36,958 bases of DNA from an uncultured Clostridia bacterium (GCA_944375795.1 CALWAU010000126.1:1-36958); one strand, 5' to 3'; shown: positions 26,662 to 34,989, numbered from the stretch's first letter. Notes: a model not told the origin generated them from the letters alone. A program made the numbers and translations.

Positions 26662-29007
26662 ATGAAGCGTTTTTTGGCGGCAATTTTATGCATATGCGCG
26701 GCGGCGGCCCCCTTCTTTCCGGAGGGCGGAGCATTTCCGCGCGCCGTGGAAGCGACGGTACGGGCGGACGAAACGGCGACGGCGGACGGCACGGGCGCGG
26801 ACGGGCTGATTTTGCCCTCCTCCTACGAGCAGTATCTTCCCCTCTCCTCCCCTTCGGACATTGCGGTGACGGACGGGTACATGGCGATTTCGGACGGAAA
26901 CGTCATCTATCTGTACGACCGCGCCGCCGATTCGTACAGCCGTTACGAACATACGGCCAACGAGGACTCCGCGACCAACACCATCGAGGAGCTGCAGTTT
27001 GCCGAGGACGGGAACCTCTATTTCCGCGACGTTTCCCTGTTCCTTTACCGCATGGACTACTCGCAGCCGGCGCTCGAATCGGAAAACACGGGCCTCGCCT
27101 GCAACGCCTTTGAAATTTATGCGGACGCCGTCTATTACGTCACCACCTCGCAGCTTCGGAAAACGACGCTGAACGAGCTTGACCCCGCAAAGGGCGAAAC
27201 CATCGTTTCCAACATTTCTTCCCGTCCCGCGCTGGCGCTGGACAACGGCGTACTGTATTATACCGAAGGCGGAAAGATCCTCTGTCGGACGGACGATATT
27301 TCCTTTTCCCGCCCGCTGACGCAGAACGAAACGGTCGTCTCCATGGCCGTATACAGCGGCATTCTTTACTACACGGACACGTCAGCGACGATGCACGTAT
27401 ACGACCTCACCGCCGAAAACGCCATCGCATCCTACGAAGGGGGCTATTCCTCCCTTTCCGTCTGGGATGGATATATTTACGCGGTGGGCGAAAACTGCAT
27501 ACGGCAATATTCGCCCGCGGCGGGGGCGTTCACCGATTATGAAATCGGCGCTTCTTCCTCGTCGGAAAACCGCCTTTCGGGCGCTTCCTCCCTCTGCCTC
27601 GCGGGCGAATTGCTGCTGACGGCGGACGCGGGGAACAGCCGCGTTTCCGTCTACGACGCCTCGGCGGGCACGGTCCGGACGGTGAGCGTCCCCGCGGGGG
27701 CGGACCTTCTCGCCTCGGACGGCGAAACGATGGCGGCGGCGGGCGGGACCTCCGTCTCCCTTTACGACCTCGCTTCGCCCGAAACGCCGTCGTATACCTT
27801 TTCCGATTTTCAGAGCGCCGTCGTCGGCGCGGCGTGCGTGTACGGCGTATACTATTTCGTTACCTCCAACAATTATTTCTACCGCATCTCCCCGTCGGAG
27901 GAGGGATGGACGGCGGAAAGCTCGCCCAAACCCGCCCTTTCGTACACGGCGCGGCTGCTCGCCGCGGACGCATACGGCGATTTGTACGTCGCCTTTTCGG
28001 ACGGAAGCGTCTGCCGCTATACGGAATCGGAATTTACAGACGCCGCCGCGGCGGGGGAAAAAGTCTGCAACGTGCCCGTGCTCGCCGAGCAGATCGCCGT
28101 CGATTACGCCCGCACCGTCTACGCCCTTTCGGACAATCGCCTGTACATATGTGCGGGCGAACAGGCGAGCCAAAGCTATCCGCTGGGAAAATCGCTGGTC
28201 TGGTCGCAGACGGAGGACACGCCCGCGGTTTCCTTCGCGTTCGGCATCGAATCGGAGGCAGTCTATCTGCTGTACGAGGGCGATTTCATCATCCGCACTT
28301 TCGATATCCCCCTGCCCACCGTGCGCACCATTGCCGTGGACGGCGCGGACGAGCGCATTTTCGACGGCGCAAGCGCCGATTTTTCGGTCATACAGACGGC
28401 GGAAAATTCCCTGTTCGTCTCCTTCGAGCTGGAATCGCTCGACGGCGCGGAATATTTCCCCTATCTGGGCTACGAGCGCAGGACGGAAAGCGTCACGGCC
28501 CTGAAATTGGAGGAGACGGAGCTGTATGACATCCTCGCCGTGTTCGACGAGGAAAACAGGCAGTACACCGCCGCCCTCGTCCTGAAAAGCCATTGCGAAG
28601 AGCTGCCCGAGGAGGAATACCTCAAAGAGGCGGAGGGCTTCGAGGACGGCAAAGGCTACCTCACCAACGCCGTCAGCCTGTACAAATATCCCTACCTCAC
28701 CGAACTGCTCACGGCGGGAAGCCTGCCGAAAAACGCGGAGGTGACGGTGCTCGGCCAAATCGACACGCCCGACTATCGGTATTATCGCATCGCCTGGACG
28801 GACGGGGAAGGCAACGAACGGACGGGCTTTATCCCGGTCGCTTACGTGACGGCGTTCGACGGCTCGCCCGTGCCCGCGGAGCAGGCCAATTTCGGCGGCA
28901 CGGGCGCGGATACCGATTCCGTCTGGCGGCTCGCCTTTCTCCTTCTCGGCTGCGCGTCCGTCTGCGTCCTGGTCGATTTTCTCATCATCAAGCGCAAGGA
29001 AAAATAA
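26662..29007 (+). CDS. Secreted beta-propeller / SH3-like protein with C-terminal membrane anchor
   Basis: 781 aa. Signal peptide (MKRFLAAILCICAAAAPFF, cleavage probably within 20-36). Most of the ectodomain (about 55-560) consists of repeated units with D-G-x-x-Y-x-x-x and VYDL/LYDL patterns, as in propellers of the WD/YVTN type. A beta-rich linker follows, then an SH3-like module near 670-740 (NAVSLYKYPYL...GFIPVAYVTAF), a linker with NFGG and one transmembrane helix (about 755-775) with a basic tail KRKEK. It shares its C-terminal architecture with the 234 aa protein encoded at 24212. A TTG 6 codons upstream is rejected because it lies inside the promoter. Function unknown; surface sensor or wall-binding protein is plausible. 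Confidence 0.8.
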   Translation: MKRFLAAILCICAAAAPFFPEGGAFPRAVEATVRADETATADGTGADGLILPSSYEQYLPLSSPSDIAVTDGYMAISDGNVIYLYDRAADSYSRYEHTANEDSATNTIEELQFAEDGNLYFRDVSLFLYRMDYSQPALESENTGLACNAFEIYADAVYYVTTSQLRKTTLNELDPAKGETIVSNISSRPALALDNGVLYYTEGGKILCRTDDISFSRPLTQNETVVSMAVYSGILYYTDTSATMHVYDLTAENAIASYEGGYSSLSVWDGYIYAVGENCIRQYSPAAGAFTDYEIGASSSSENRLSGASSLCLAGELLLTADAGNSRVSVYDASAGTVRTVSVPAGADLLASDGETMAAAGGTSVSLYDLASPETPSYTFSDFQSAVVGAACVYGVYYFVTSNNYFYRISPSEEGWTAESSPKPALSYTARLLAADAYGDLYVAFSDGSVCRYTESEFTDAAAAGEKVCNVPVLAEQIAVDYARTVYALSDNRLYICAGEQASQSYPLGKSLVWSQTEDTPAVSFAFGIESEAVYLLYEGDFIIRTFDIPLPTVRTIAVDGADERIFDGASADFSVIQTAENSLFVSFELESLDGAEYFPYLGYERRTESVTALKLEETELYDILAVFDEENRQYTAALVLKSHCEELPEEEYLKEAEGFEDGKGYLTNAVSLYKYPYLTELLTAGSLPKNAEVTVLGQIDTPDYRYYRIAWTDGEGNERTGFIPVAYVTAFDGSPVPAEQANFGGTGADTDSVWRLAFLLLGCASVCVLVDFLIIKRKEK

Positions 29008-29042
29008 GAGACAAAAGAGACAATAACTGGCCGAAAAAAATC

Positions 29043-29078
29043 TTCCCGCCGCGGGCGCTGCCCGCGGCGGGAATTTTT
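29043..29078. terminator. Strong bidirectional terminator
   Basis: Perfect 14-bp stem TTCCCGCCGCGGGC / GCCCGCGGCGGGAA with a 3-nt loop. It is followed by TTTTTC on plus and by GATTTTTTT on minus, between convergent genes. Confidence 0.93.
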
Positions 29079-29084
29079 CATTCA

Positions 29085-29501
29085 TCAAATCCCTGCCCCT
29101 TCCTGTTTCTCATTTTCCGATTTTTCTTCCGCCTGCCTTTCCCCTGTCCCATTCTCTTTTTTCAAAGATTTTTCCGCTTCCGCTATTCTTTTATCGAGCA
29201 TCGCAATCTTCCGTTTCATATTCCTGCGGCGAAGAATAAGGGCAACGCAGCCGCCCGAAAACAACAATGCACTGATTAAAAGAAATACCGCGGCTCTCGG
29301 CGAATCCAGCGAAGTAATGAAAAAAACAAATGTCGCTATTCCGAGACATCCCGACGAAATGATAGAATATTTTGCATCGAAAAACCAAGTTTCGTATCGA
29401 CCGAGTGCCCTTTCTCTTTCCATACAAAGTTTTCTGTACTCCTCCCCTTCGGCTTCACCCTCTTTCTTTTCTTCTCCTTCAAGGGGATTTTCCGTCTGCA
29501 T
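29085..29501 (-). CDS. Coiled-coil / two-helix membrane protein 1
   Basis: 138 aa. Charged N-terminal helix, two hydrophobic helices (about 46-64 and 69-88), then a basic coiled-coil tail (NMKRKIAMLDKRIAEAEKSLKK). Third gene of a tandem trio with the same plan. Base composition is clearly more AT-rich than the surrounding genome, with many TTT, ATA and AAA codons, which hints at foreign origin or relaxed selection. GGGGA precedes the ATG. No family recognised. Confidence 0.65.
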   Translation of the reverse strand: MQTENPLEGEEKKEGEAEGEEYRKLCMERERALGRYETWFFDAKYSIISSGCLGIATFVFFITSLDSPRAAVFLLISALLFSGGCVALILRRRNMKRKIAMLDKRIAEAEKSLKKENGTGERQAEEKSENEKQEGAGI

Positions 29502-29558
29502 ACTCGTCCCCTTATTTTTTTTGTTATATATATTATTGTTAAAAAATCTATTTATCTT

Positions 29559-29921
29559 TTAATTCTGTGCTTTTTTCAATTTTTCTCGCAGCGTATCGAT
29601 GTCATCCTCCAAACATTCAACCTTATTGCCGATATAATTCCGATAGCAGTAGGAAAAAATCGTCAATACCACGCATAATACAGCAAAGCCGAGACCGCAA
29701 AAGCCCCAAAATGTCGATACCCGAAAAAGCATACATCCGCATATTAGCATCCCTACGGAGAAAATACTATCCGTTACAAGCAAAATTTTTATTTCATATA
29801 GCCTATGATAATATTCCTCCCTCCTGCTCTCCTTTTTCCGCAACTCTTTGCTCAACGTTGCGATTTCGGCACGCTCCTTTTCCCGCGCCTGTACGAGCTG
29901 TTCATATTCTTCCTGATCCAT
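29559..29921 (-). CDS. Coiled-coil / two-helix membrane protein 2
   Basis: 120 aa. N-terminal coiled coil (EEYEQLVQAREKERAEIATL), two hydrophobic helices (about 45-65 and 70-91), then a C-terminal coiled coil (VECLEDDIDTLREKLKKAQ). A well-placed GGAGGG precedes the ATG. It lies 15 nt after the upstream member of the trio, so they share an operon. AT-rich. Function unknown. Confidence 0.7.
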   Translation of the reverse strand: MDQEEYEQLVQAREKERAEIATLSKELRKKESRREEYYHRLYEIKILLVTDSIFSVGMLICGCMLFRVSTFWGFCGLGFAVLCVVLTIFSYCYRNYIGNKVECLEDDIDTLREKLKKAQN

Positions 29922-29936
29922 ATGTCCCTCCGATTC

Positions 29937-30263
29937 TCATGATTCCGTTTCCGGATTGCGGCAATCGCCTATCAACCGGTCTAATTCCCGCTTTTTGTTT
30001 TTTATTTTATTAATGAGCGATTTTGTCACCAGCACAGACGCAACAATCATAAGAATCGCCACGACAAAAATGGCAATGCTTATCGCCATGCCATCTTTCA
30101 ACTGATTCCTGTACGACATATACATCATCCAAACGGAGGCGGGCAGTGCAATTATGATAAAAACCAGGCCTCTCGCCGTATAATGCCTGACGACACCCAA
30201 ATCCATATTCAATTTTTCCAACTCATTCATTTTACAGTCTATTTTTTGTTTATCGTCATTCAT
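29937..30263 (-). CDS. Coiled-coil / two-helix membrane protein 3 (first of the operon)
   Basis: 108 aa from ATG 30263 with GGGGAT/AAGGAA upstream; ATG 30290 would add 9 residues but lies at the predicted transcription start and lacks a ribosome site. Short N-terminal helix (CKMNELEKLNMDLG), two hydrophobic helices (about 33-51 and 61-80), and a basic C-terminal coiled coil (INKIKNKKRELDRLIGD). AT-rich. Preceded by an extended -10 promoter and 11-bp repeats. Confidence 0.65.
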   Translation of the reverse strand: MNDDKQKIDCKMNELEKLNMDLGVVRHYTARGLVFIIIALPASVWMMYMSYRNQLKDGMAISIAIFVVAILMIVASVLVTKSLINKIKNKKRELDRLIGDCRNPETES

Positions 30264-30303
30264 CTTATCCCCGTTCCTTGCGGTTTCCATAATATTTTAC
30301 TTC

Positions 30304-30380
30304 ATTATATCACACACTTGTAAAAAAGTTCTCACGATTTTGTCATAAACCTGTAATATATTTGTAAAATTATTGTAAAT
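30304..30380 (-). promoter_or_regulatory. Promoter with 11-bp PHO-box-like repeats for the coiled-coil operon
   Basis: TATAAT with extended TGA on the minus strand (30304-30309) and no clear -35. Upstream, GTAA (TTAC on minus) recurs at 30353, 30364 and 30375, exactly 11 bp apart, with a near match GTCA at 30342. The units read TTGTAAAATTA and TTGTAAATTAA on plus. The spacing is one helical turn, typical for OmpR/PhoB-family binding. Confidence 0.5.
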
Positions 30381-30396
30381 TAATTTACGCGCAAAA

Positions 30397-30428
30397 AAAG
30401 ACCTCCGGAAAAAACCGAAGGTCTTTTA
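30397..30428. terminator. Terminator of the pit / DUF47 operon
   Basis: Stem AAAAGACCT / AGGTCTTTT around an A-rich loop, followed on the minus strand by TTTTTTT, 24 nt after the DUF47 stop codon. It is usable in both directions. Confidence 0.85.
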
Positions 30429-30451
30429 TATTGCCGAACAAACACCCCGAA

Positions 30452-31078
30452 TCAGGTGTTTTTCATCACGACCGATTCCACGTTGTCGGCGATAGATTCC
30501 GCCGCGTCGAAACATTCCTCAAAATTCTTGTACACGTCCCGCCACTCGATAAGCTCGCGCGTGGTCTGCGCTTCCTGCGACAGGCGGCGCACCGCCTCGA
30601 CATACAGTCTGTCCCCCTTTTCCTCCAAATCGTTGAGCAAAATGATGATCTCGCGCAGCTTTTCGGACTTCTTGAAATTGCGGAACTCTTTCAGCAGGCG
30701 CACGGCATTTTCGCAGCATTCGATGATGAGGTCGGCAAATTCGAGCGTATCCGGGCGCAGGGTGCGGATATCCGCCATGTACAGAAACACCGCGACGCTT
30801 TCCACGCTGTCGGTGAGGTTATCCGTCACGTGCGAAAGCATAAACAAATCGTCCCTGTCCACGGGGGGCAGAAATTCCTTCACGAGCGCCGTTGCCATCT
30901 CGTGCTTTTCCATGTCGCACTTATGCTCCAAAACGTGCATCTGCGCGCGCTGTTCCTCCAGCTTGTCGGGGTCGAAATCGGCGAGGACGGAGCGCAGAAG
31001 ATTCGCCTCCTCCAACGCGTACAGGGACATATTGACCAGGCTCTCGAAATAGTCGAAATTTTTCTTTTTGGGTTTCAT
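30452..31078 (-). CDS. DUF47 / PhoU-like Pit accessory protein
   Basis: 208 aa, all-helical PhoU-like protein usually encoded with Pit transporters and thought to regulate them. Seen: ANLLRSVLADFD, VLEHKCDMEKHEM (metal-cluster helix), LPPVDRDDLFMLSHVTDNLTDSVE and ECFDAAESIADNVESVVMK, the standard family blocks. ATG 31078 has TAGGAG upstream; the gene starts 23 nt after the pit stop, so pit and this gene form an operon. Confidence 0.9.
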   Translation of the reverse strand: MKPKKKNFDYFESLVNMSLYALEEANLLRSVLADFDPDKLEEQRAQMHVLEHKCDMEKHEMATALVKEFLPPVDRDDLFMLSHVTDNLTDSVESVAVFLYMADIRTLRPDTLEFADLIIECCENAVRLLKEFRNFKKSEKLREIIILLNDLEEKGDRLYVEAVRRLSQEAQTTRELIEWRDVYKNFEECFDAAESIADNVESVVMKNT

Positions 31079-31101
31079 AACGCCGCTCCTATGTAAATTT
31101 T

Positions 31102-32148
31102 TCAGAAGATAAAGACGAACAGTTTCGTCATCAGAAAACCGATGATCCCGCAGCCGGGGAAGGTCATCAGCCAGGTGAGCACCATTTCCTTCGCCACGCC
31201 CCAATTTACCGACCGCACCCGCTTGGCGGCGCCCACGCCCATGATCGCGGTGGTCTTGGCGTGCGTCGTGGAGACGGGCATGCCGGTCAGCGAACAGATG
31301 AGCAGCCCCGCCGTCGCGGAAATGTCCGCCGCAAAGCCCTGGTATTTATCCAGCTTCACCATGTCCATGCCCACCGACTTGATGATTTTCATGCCGCCGA
31401 TCGAGGTGCCGAACGCCATCACCAGCGAGCAGAGCACCATCAGCCAGGCGGGAATGGTTTCCGCCCCGGCGGAGATATCCCCCTGCGCCAGCGCCAGCCC
31501 GAGCAGGAACACGCCCATGAATTTCTGGCCGTCCTGCGCGCCGTGCATGAACGCCGTCCCCGCCGCCGCGACTACCTGGCCCTTGTCGAAAAAGGCGTTT
31601 GCCTTCCGGTAATTCGCCCGGCGGCAGAGGCGCTGAATGAGCTTGGTCACCAGGTATCCGAGCAGAAAGCCGATCGCGAGGGAAAACACGAGGCCGAAAA
31701 GCACTTTCGCCCATTCCGAACCGTTCACGCCGTCGAGATTGCCGTGCATGGCGATGGCGGAACCGGTCAGCCCCGCGATGAGCGCATGGCTCTCGCTGGT
31801 GGGGATGCCGAACGCCCACGCGAGCACCGCCCACACCACGATGGCAAACATCGCGGCGCAGAGGGCTATGAGCGCCTCGTGCGCGTTGGAACCGAAGTCT
31901 ACCATATTATAGATGGTTTCCGCCACTTTCGGTGACAGAAGGGTCATGACGAACACCCCGAGAAAGTTGCACACCGCCGCCATGATGATGGCCATGCGGG
32001 GCCGCATCGCGCGCGTCGCCACGCAGGTGGCAATGGCGTTGGGCGCGTCCGTCCAGCCGTTGACGAGAATGACGCCCAGCGTAAGGATCACCGTCACCCA
32101 CAGCGCGGGCGAAGCGGAAAGCTCCCGGATAAATTCGGATAGTGACAT
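31102..32148 (-). CDS. pit: Inorganic phosphate transporter, PiT family
   Basis: 348 aa low-affinity phosphate (metal-phosphate) symporter. Family signatures: GWTDAPNAIATCVATRAM in the first repeat, the PTSESHALIAGLTG and PVSTTHAKTTAIMGVG loops and GAQDGQKFMG near the middle. About ten hydrophobic helices. GGAGG is 12 nt before the ATG. First gene of a two-gene operon with the DUF47 partner. Confidence 0.95.
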   Translation of the reverse strand: MSLSEFIRELSASPALWVTVILTLGVILVNGWTDAPNAIATCVATRAMRPRMAIIMAAVCNFLGVFVMTLLSPKVAETIYNMVDFGSNAHEALIALCAAMFAIVVWAVLAWAFGIPTSESHALIAGLTGSAIAMHGNLDGVNGSEWAKVLFGLVFSLAIGFLLGYLVTKLIQRLCRRANYRKANAFFDKGQVVAAAGTAFMHGAQDGQKFMGVFLLGLALAQGDISAGAETIPAWLMVLCSLVMAFGTSIGGMKIIKSVGMDMVKLDKYQGFAADISATAGLLICSLTGMPVSTTHAKTTAIMGVGAAKRVRSVNWGVAKEMVLTWLMTFPGCGIIGFLMTKLFVFIF

Positions 32149-32191
32149 GTTTCTGCGATTCCTCCTGCCCGCGTCCGTTTGTCACGGAATA

Positions 32192-32330
32192 TTACATCTG
32201 TATTTTACATCTGTATCCGTTTTGTATACAACGCGTAAAATAATTGTAACATATTTAGACAAAAAATCCAAATGTTTGAGGAAGTAATTTGCAAATTCAC
32301 TTGTAATAAATTTGTAATAAAATTGTAAAA
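32192..32330 (-). promoter_or_regulatory. PHO-box-like repeats and a 12-bp direct repeat upstream of pit
   Basis: TTGTAA recurs at 32301, 32312 and 32323 (11-bp period; minus-strand TTACAA). A second pair of GTAA repeats at 32235 and 32246 is also 11 bp apart. Closer to the gene TTACATCTGTAT occurs twice (32192-32203 and 32205-32216). The 328-bp gap 32149-32476 holds no gene; besides these sites it contains the terminator at 32411-32450. Confidence 0.5.
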
Positions 32331-32410
32331 TGCCCTTTATTCTTTCCATTTAAGGCACACTTCCTCCGTCATTCCAATCCGGAGTCCGTGAAAAATAATT
32401 TGTCTATACG

Positions 32411-32450
32411 AAAATCGGCGCACCCGCAGCCTGCGAATGCGCCGATTTTT
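32411..32450. terminator. Terminator after the four-helix membrane protein gene
   Basis: Perfect 12-bp stem AAAATCGGCGCA / TGCGCCGATTTT with a 15-nt loop; T-runs on both strands. Confidence 0.88.
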
Positions 32451-32476
32451 TTTCGATTGAATTTTTGCCGATCTGC

Positions 32477-32992
32477 TTACTTTTTCCTGCCCAGAACCGC
32501 GCTGACGCCCGACAGGACGCCGCCGATCGTCGCCAGAATCGCGCCGACCGCCCAGACATATTTGCCCTCCGCAAATCCGCCGAGATCGATGTTTGCGTTC
32601 TTGGAGCAGAACACGATCGTAAAGACGACCATCAATACGGTGGAAAGAAGGGTGAGCAGCCCCGCGAGCCCCGTAAGCGGACGGAGAATGCCGATGCGGA
32701 GAAACTTCACCAGCAAAAGCAGCGCCGCGCAGACGACGGAAAGCACCATCGTTATGTACGCAAACGCGTTCATTGCTCCGAACATTTCCAATCCGCCGCC
32801 CAGCTGTGAAAGCGTATCGTTCGTGTCCGCCAATTCCTTCAGCGTGGCCGGCGTGGAACCGCCGCCGACAATCGAATCGACCGCATAACTGACCCAATCG
32901 GTGAAACAGCCTATCACCGCCAACACGGCACCTACGATGGCGACCGCCATCAAAATAAGCCCGAACAGGGAAGATGTTTTTTTCTTCGCCAT
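32477..32992 (-). CDS. Four-helix membrane protein of unknown function
   Basis: 171 aa. Hydrophobic helices at about 9-30, 74-94, 101-127 and 146-166, with an extracytoplasmic loop between helices 1 and 2 rich in Gly, Ser and Thr. Basic ends (MAKKK...GRKK). Monocistronic, with a full consensus promoter and terminator, so probably well expressed. GGAGG precedes the ATG. No family recognised. Confidence 0.78.
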   Translation of the reverse strand: MAKKKTSSLFGLILMAVAIVGAVLAVIGCFTDWVSYAVDSIVGGGSTPATLKELADTNDTLSQLGGGLEMFGAMNAFAYITMVLSVVCAALLLLVKFLRIGILRPLTGLAGLLTLLSTVLMVVFTIVFCSKNANIDLGGFAEGKYVWAVGAILATIGGVLSGVSAVLGRKK

Positions 32993-33055
32993 ATAACCTC
33001 CGGCGGGAAACGAAAATATTTCGGCCGCGACCGACCGTTCCCCGCTTCTGTTTCT

Positions 33056-33084
33056 ATTATACCCTACCCGAACGCTTTTGTCAA
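33056..33084 (-). promoter_or_regulatory. Full-consensus sigma-A promoter
   Basis: TTGACA (33079-33084 on minus), 17-bp spacer, TATAAT (33056-33061): a perfect match, about 64 nt before the start of the 171 aa membrane protein gene. Confidence 0.92.
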
Positions 33085-33121
33085 CCCTTTGAAAGAAAAA
33101 ACGTCCCCGGACAAAATCGGC

Positions 33122-33155
33122 AAAAATCCCCGTCGCTCGTTCTGCGGCGGGGATT
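33122..33155 (-). terminator. Terminator after the alpha/beta hydrolase gene
   Basis: Stem AATCCCCGTCGC / GCGGCGGGGATT (one mismatch) with a 7-nt loop, followed on the minus strand by TTTG. Confidence 0.75.
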
Positions 33156-33175
33156 AAATGACATCGAAAAAACGC

Positions 33176-34099
33176 TCAGCCCAGACGCCCGTTCTCCGCA
33201 AAGGAGAGCAAATCGGCGTATACTTCCTCTTTGCCGAATTCGTTGAGTATCTCGTGGCGCATCCCGTGATAGAGTTTGCCCGAAACGTTTTTGTACCCGA
33301 CGTCGCGCAAAAACTGCTGCGAGTCGAACCACTTCTGTTCGTCGACCATGATCGCGTCGTCGCTGCCGGAAACGAACAGAATGGGGAGCGACGGATTCCT
33401 CACCGCATACCTGCCCTTGTCATACGTATGCTGCATGAGGCGGAACAAATTTTCGTAACCGTTGCAGGTAAAGATAAAATTGCATTTCGGGTCGGCGTTA
33501 TAGGCGTCGGCAACCGCGCGATCCCGCGTCAGCCAGGAACTTCTTCCCTCGCCGGGAAAACGCTTGTCGCCGCCGCCCGTGGACACCCGCGCGAGCAGGG
33601 GGCTTCTGTGGCGCTCCCCCTTCACCGCCGCGATGGACTTCGCGAGGGCGACGCCGGCGCCCGCCAGGGAATTTTTGCTGGGCGAACCGCACACCACGAG
33701 GGAATCGATGTCCCCGTCGTGTTCCTGGATATAGCACCGCACGACCATGGAACCCATGCTGTGCCCGAACAGCAGCACGGGCAGGCCAGGATAGCGCGCT
33801 TTCAGAGCGCCGGTCACCTGCACGGCGTCCTCGACCAAAGCGCTCCCCTTTCTGTCCCGAAACCAACCCAGGTCGGCGTCGGACAAAACGCTGGCGCCGT
33901 GGCCGCGATGATCGTGCGCCGCGGCGACAAAACCGTTCTCCGCCAGATAGCGCATAAAGGCCTCGTAGCGTTCCTTGCGCTCGCACATGCCGTGCACGAT
34001 CTGAAAGACGCCCCTGGGCCGCGCGTCCGGCTCGAAGGTAACGCAGGCGAGCGGGAGGCCGTCGTACGCGGACTCCACCGTAAAGCGTTCGATGTTCAT
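33176..34099 (-). CDS. Alpha/beta hydrolase (monoacylglycerol lipase / lysophospholipase-like)
   Basis: 307 aa serine hydrolase. Oxyanion loop HGMCERKERYEAF, then HDHRGHGAS; nucleophile S114 in GHSMG; acid D247 or D248 in VSGSDDAIM; H282 in YHGMRHEILNE. This set is the serine hydrolase / MGL-type lysophospholipase pattern (Hydrolase_4). No signal peptide, so cytoplasmic. ATG 34099 follows AAGGAG; longer upstream frames lack a ribosome site. It follows the lipoprotein gene on the same strand by 50 nt. Confidence 0.92.
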   Translation of the reverse strand: MNIERFTVESAYDGLPLACVTFEPDARPRGVFQIVHGMCERKERYEAFMRYLAENGFVAAAHDHRGHGASVLSDADLGWFRDRKGSALVEDAVQVTGALKARYPGLPVLLFGHSMGSMVVRCYIQEHDGDIDSLVVCGSPSKNSLAGAGVALAKSIAAVKGERHRSPLLARVSTGGGDKRFPGEGRSSWLTRDRAVADAYNADPKCNFIFTCNGYENLFRLMQHTYDKGRYAVRNPSLPILFVSGSDDAIMVDEQKWFDSQQFLRDVGYKNVSGKLYHGMRHEILNEFGKEEVYADLLSFAENGRLG

Positions 34100-34149
34100 G
34101 GTATCTCCTTCCGCCCGGAATGCGCGGCAAGCCCTCGCCGCCCGGGCCG

Positions 34150-34896
34150 TTATTCTCCCTTCCGCAAATTGTCCTCTCCGGCGATCTCCCTCGTCACGGC
34201 GGGGTCCCCGTAATATACGCCGTCGCATTCCCCGCCGCAAACGACGCCGAGCGTATCGGAGCAGCGAAGCGCGAAATCCAGTTTGCCGCCGCAGTCGAGC
34301 GCGGCCGACACGACGGAAAAATTGCCGCCGTCGAGCGTCATGGCGCCGCCCGAAGTCACGGTCAATTGCTCCGCGCTGCCCACCAGCGTCCCCCGCACCG
34401 CGCCGCGCGCACCGAGCGAAACGCTGCTTGCCGAAACGTTGAGATCCGCGTCCAGCCACCCGCCCGTCTCGAAATCGAGCGAGCCGTACTCCCCCGTCAC
34501 CGTACAGTCAAAATTGCCGTCCACGTCCGCCGCCACCGAGGAAACCGGATTCCCCGACGGAACCGTGACGGAAATCCGCTTGCTCTGATACCCCATCAGG
34601 ACGATGTCGCTGCGCTGCTCCACCTTCAGCGTGCCATCCTCCACCGAGAAGGAAATTTGCTCCTGCGCGCTCTCGGTATAGGTCACCGAAAACTCGGCGC
34701 CATAGGAAAGATACAGCTCCACGCCGCCGTCCGCGTCTATCTCAATCGAGGAAAAAACCTCGTTCACCTCATACCTGCCCTCGGTATAGCCGTCCTCTTT
34801 GACCATATCGAGGCTGCATGCGGACAATGCCGCGGGGCCGAAAAACGAGGCAAAAAGCAGGGCCGCCAACGTTTTTCCGATGCCTCTTTTCTTCAT
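34150..34896 (-). CDS. Lipoprotein with DUF4097/DUF2807-type beta-strand repeats
   Basis: 248 aa. Signal sequence with lipobox LSAC (C27), so the protein should be lipid-anchored outside. The rest is repeating short beta-strands (SSIEIDADGGVELYLSYGAEF..., VSSVAADVDGNFDCTV, LTVTSGGAMTLDG) as in putative adhesin / head-GIN domains (DUF2807, DUF4097). ATG 34896 follows GGGAG. It has its own near-consensus promoter; the downstream hydrolase is likely co-transcribed. Confidence 0.82.
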   Translation of the reverse strand: MKKRGIGKTLAALLFASFFGPAALSACSLDMVKEDGYTEGRYEVNEVFSSIEIDADGGVELYLSYGAEFSVTYTESAQEQISFSVEDGTLKVEQRSDIVLMGYQSKRISVTVPSGNPVSSVAADVDGNFDCTVTGEYGSLDFETGGWLDADLNVSASSVSLGARGAVRGTLVGSAEQLTVTSGGAMTLDGGNFSVVSAALDCGGKLDFALRCSDTLGVVCGGECDGVYYGDPAVTREIAGEDNLRKGE

Positions 34897-34960
34897 AAGC
34901 ACATACTCCCTTTCTGTCTTTGCGGAACAAAAAGACGCCCTCCGCAACCGGGTTTTTTCT

Positions 34961-34989
34961 ATTGTATACTTTTTCCCGCGGCCTGTCAA
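34961..34989 (-). promoter_or_regulatory. Sigma-A promoter of the lipoprotein-hydrolase operon
   Basis: TTGACA (34984-34989 on minus), 17-bp spacer, TACAAT (34961-34966), about 65 nt before the lipoprotein start codon. Confidence 0.88.
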
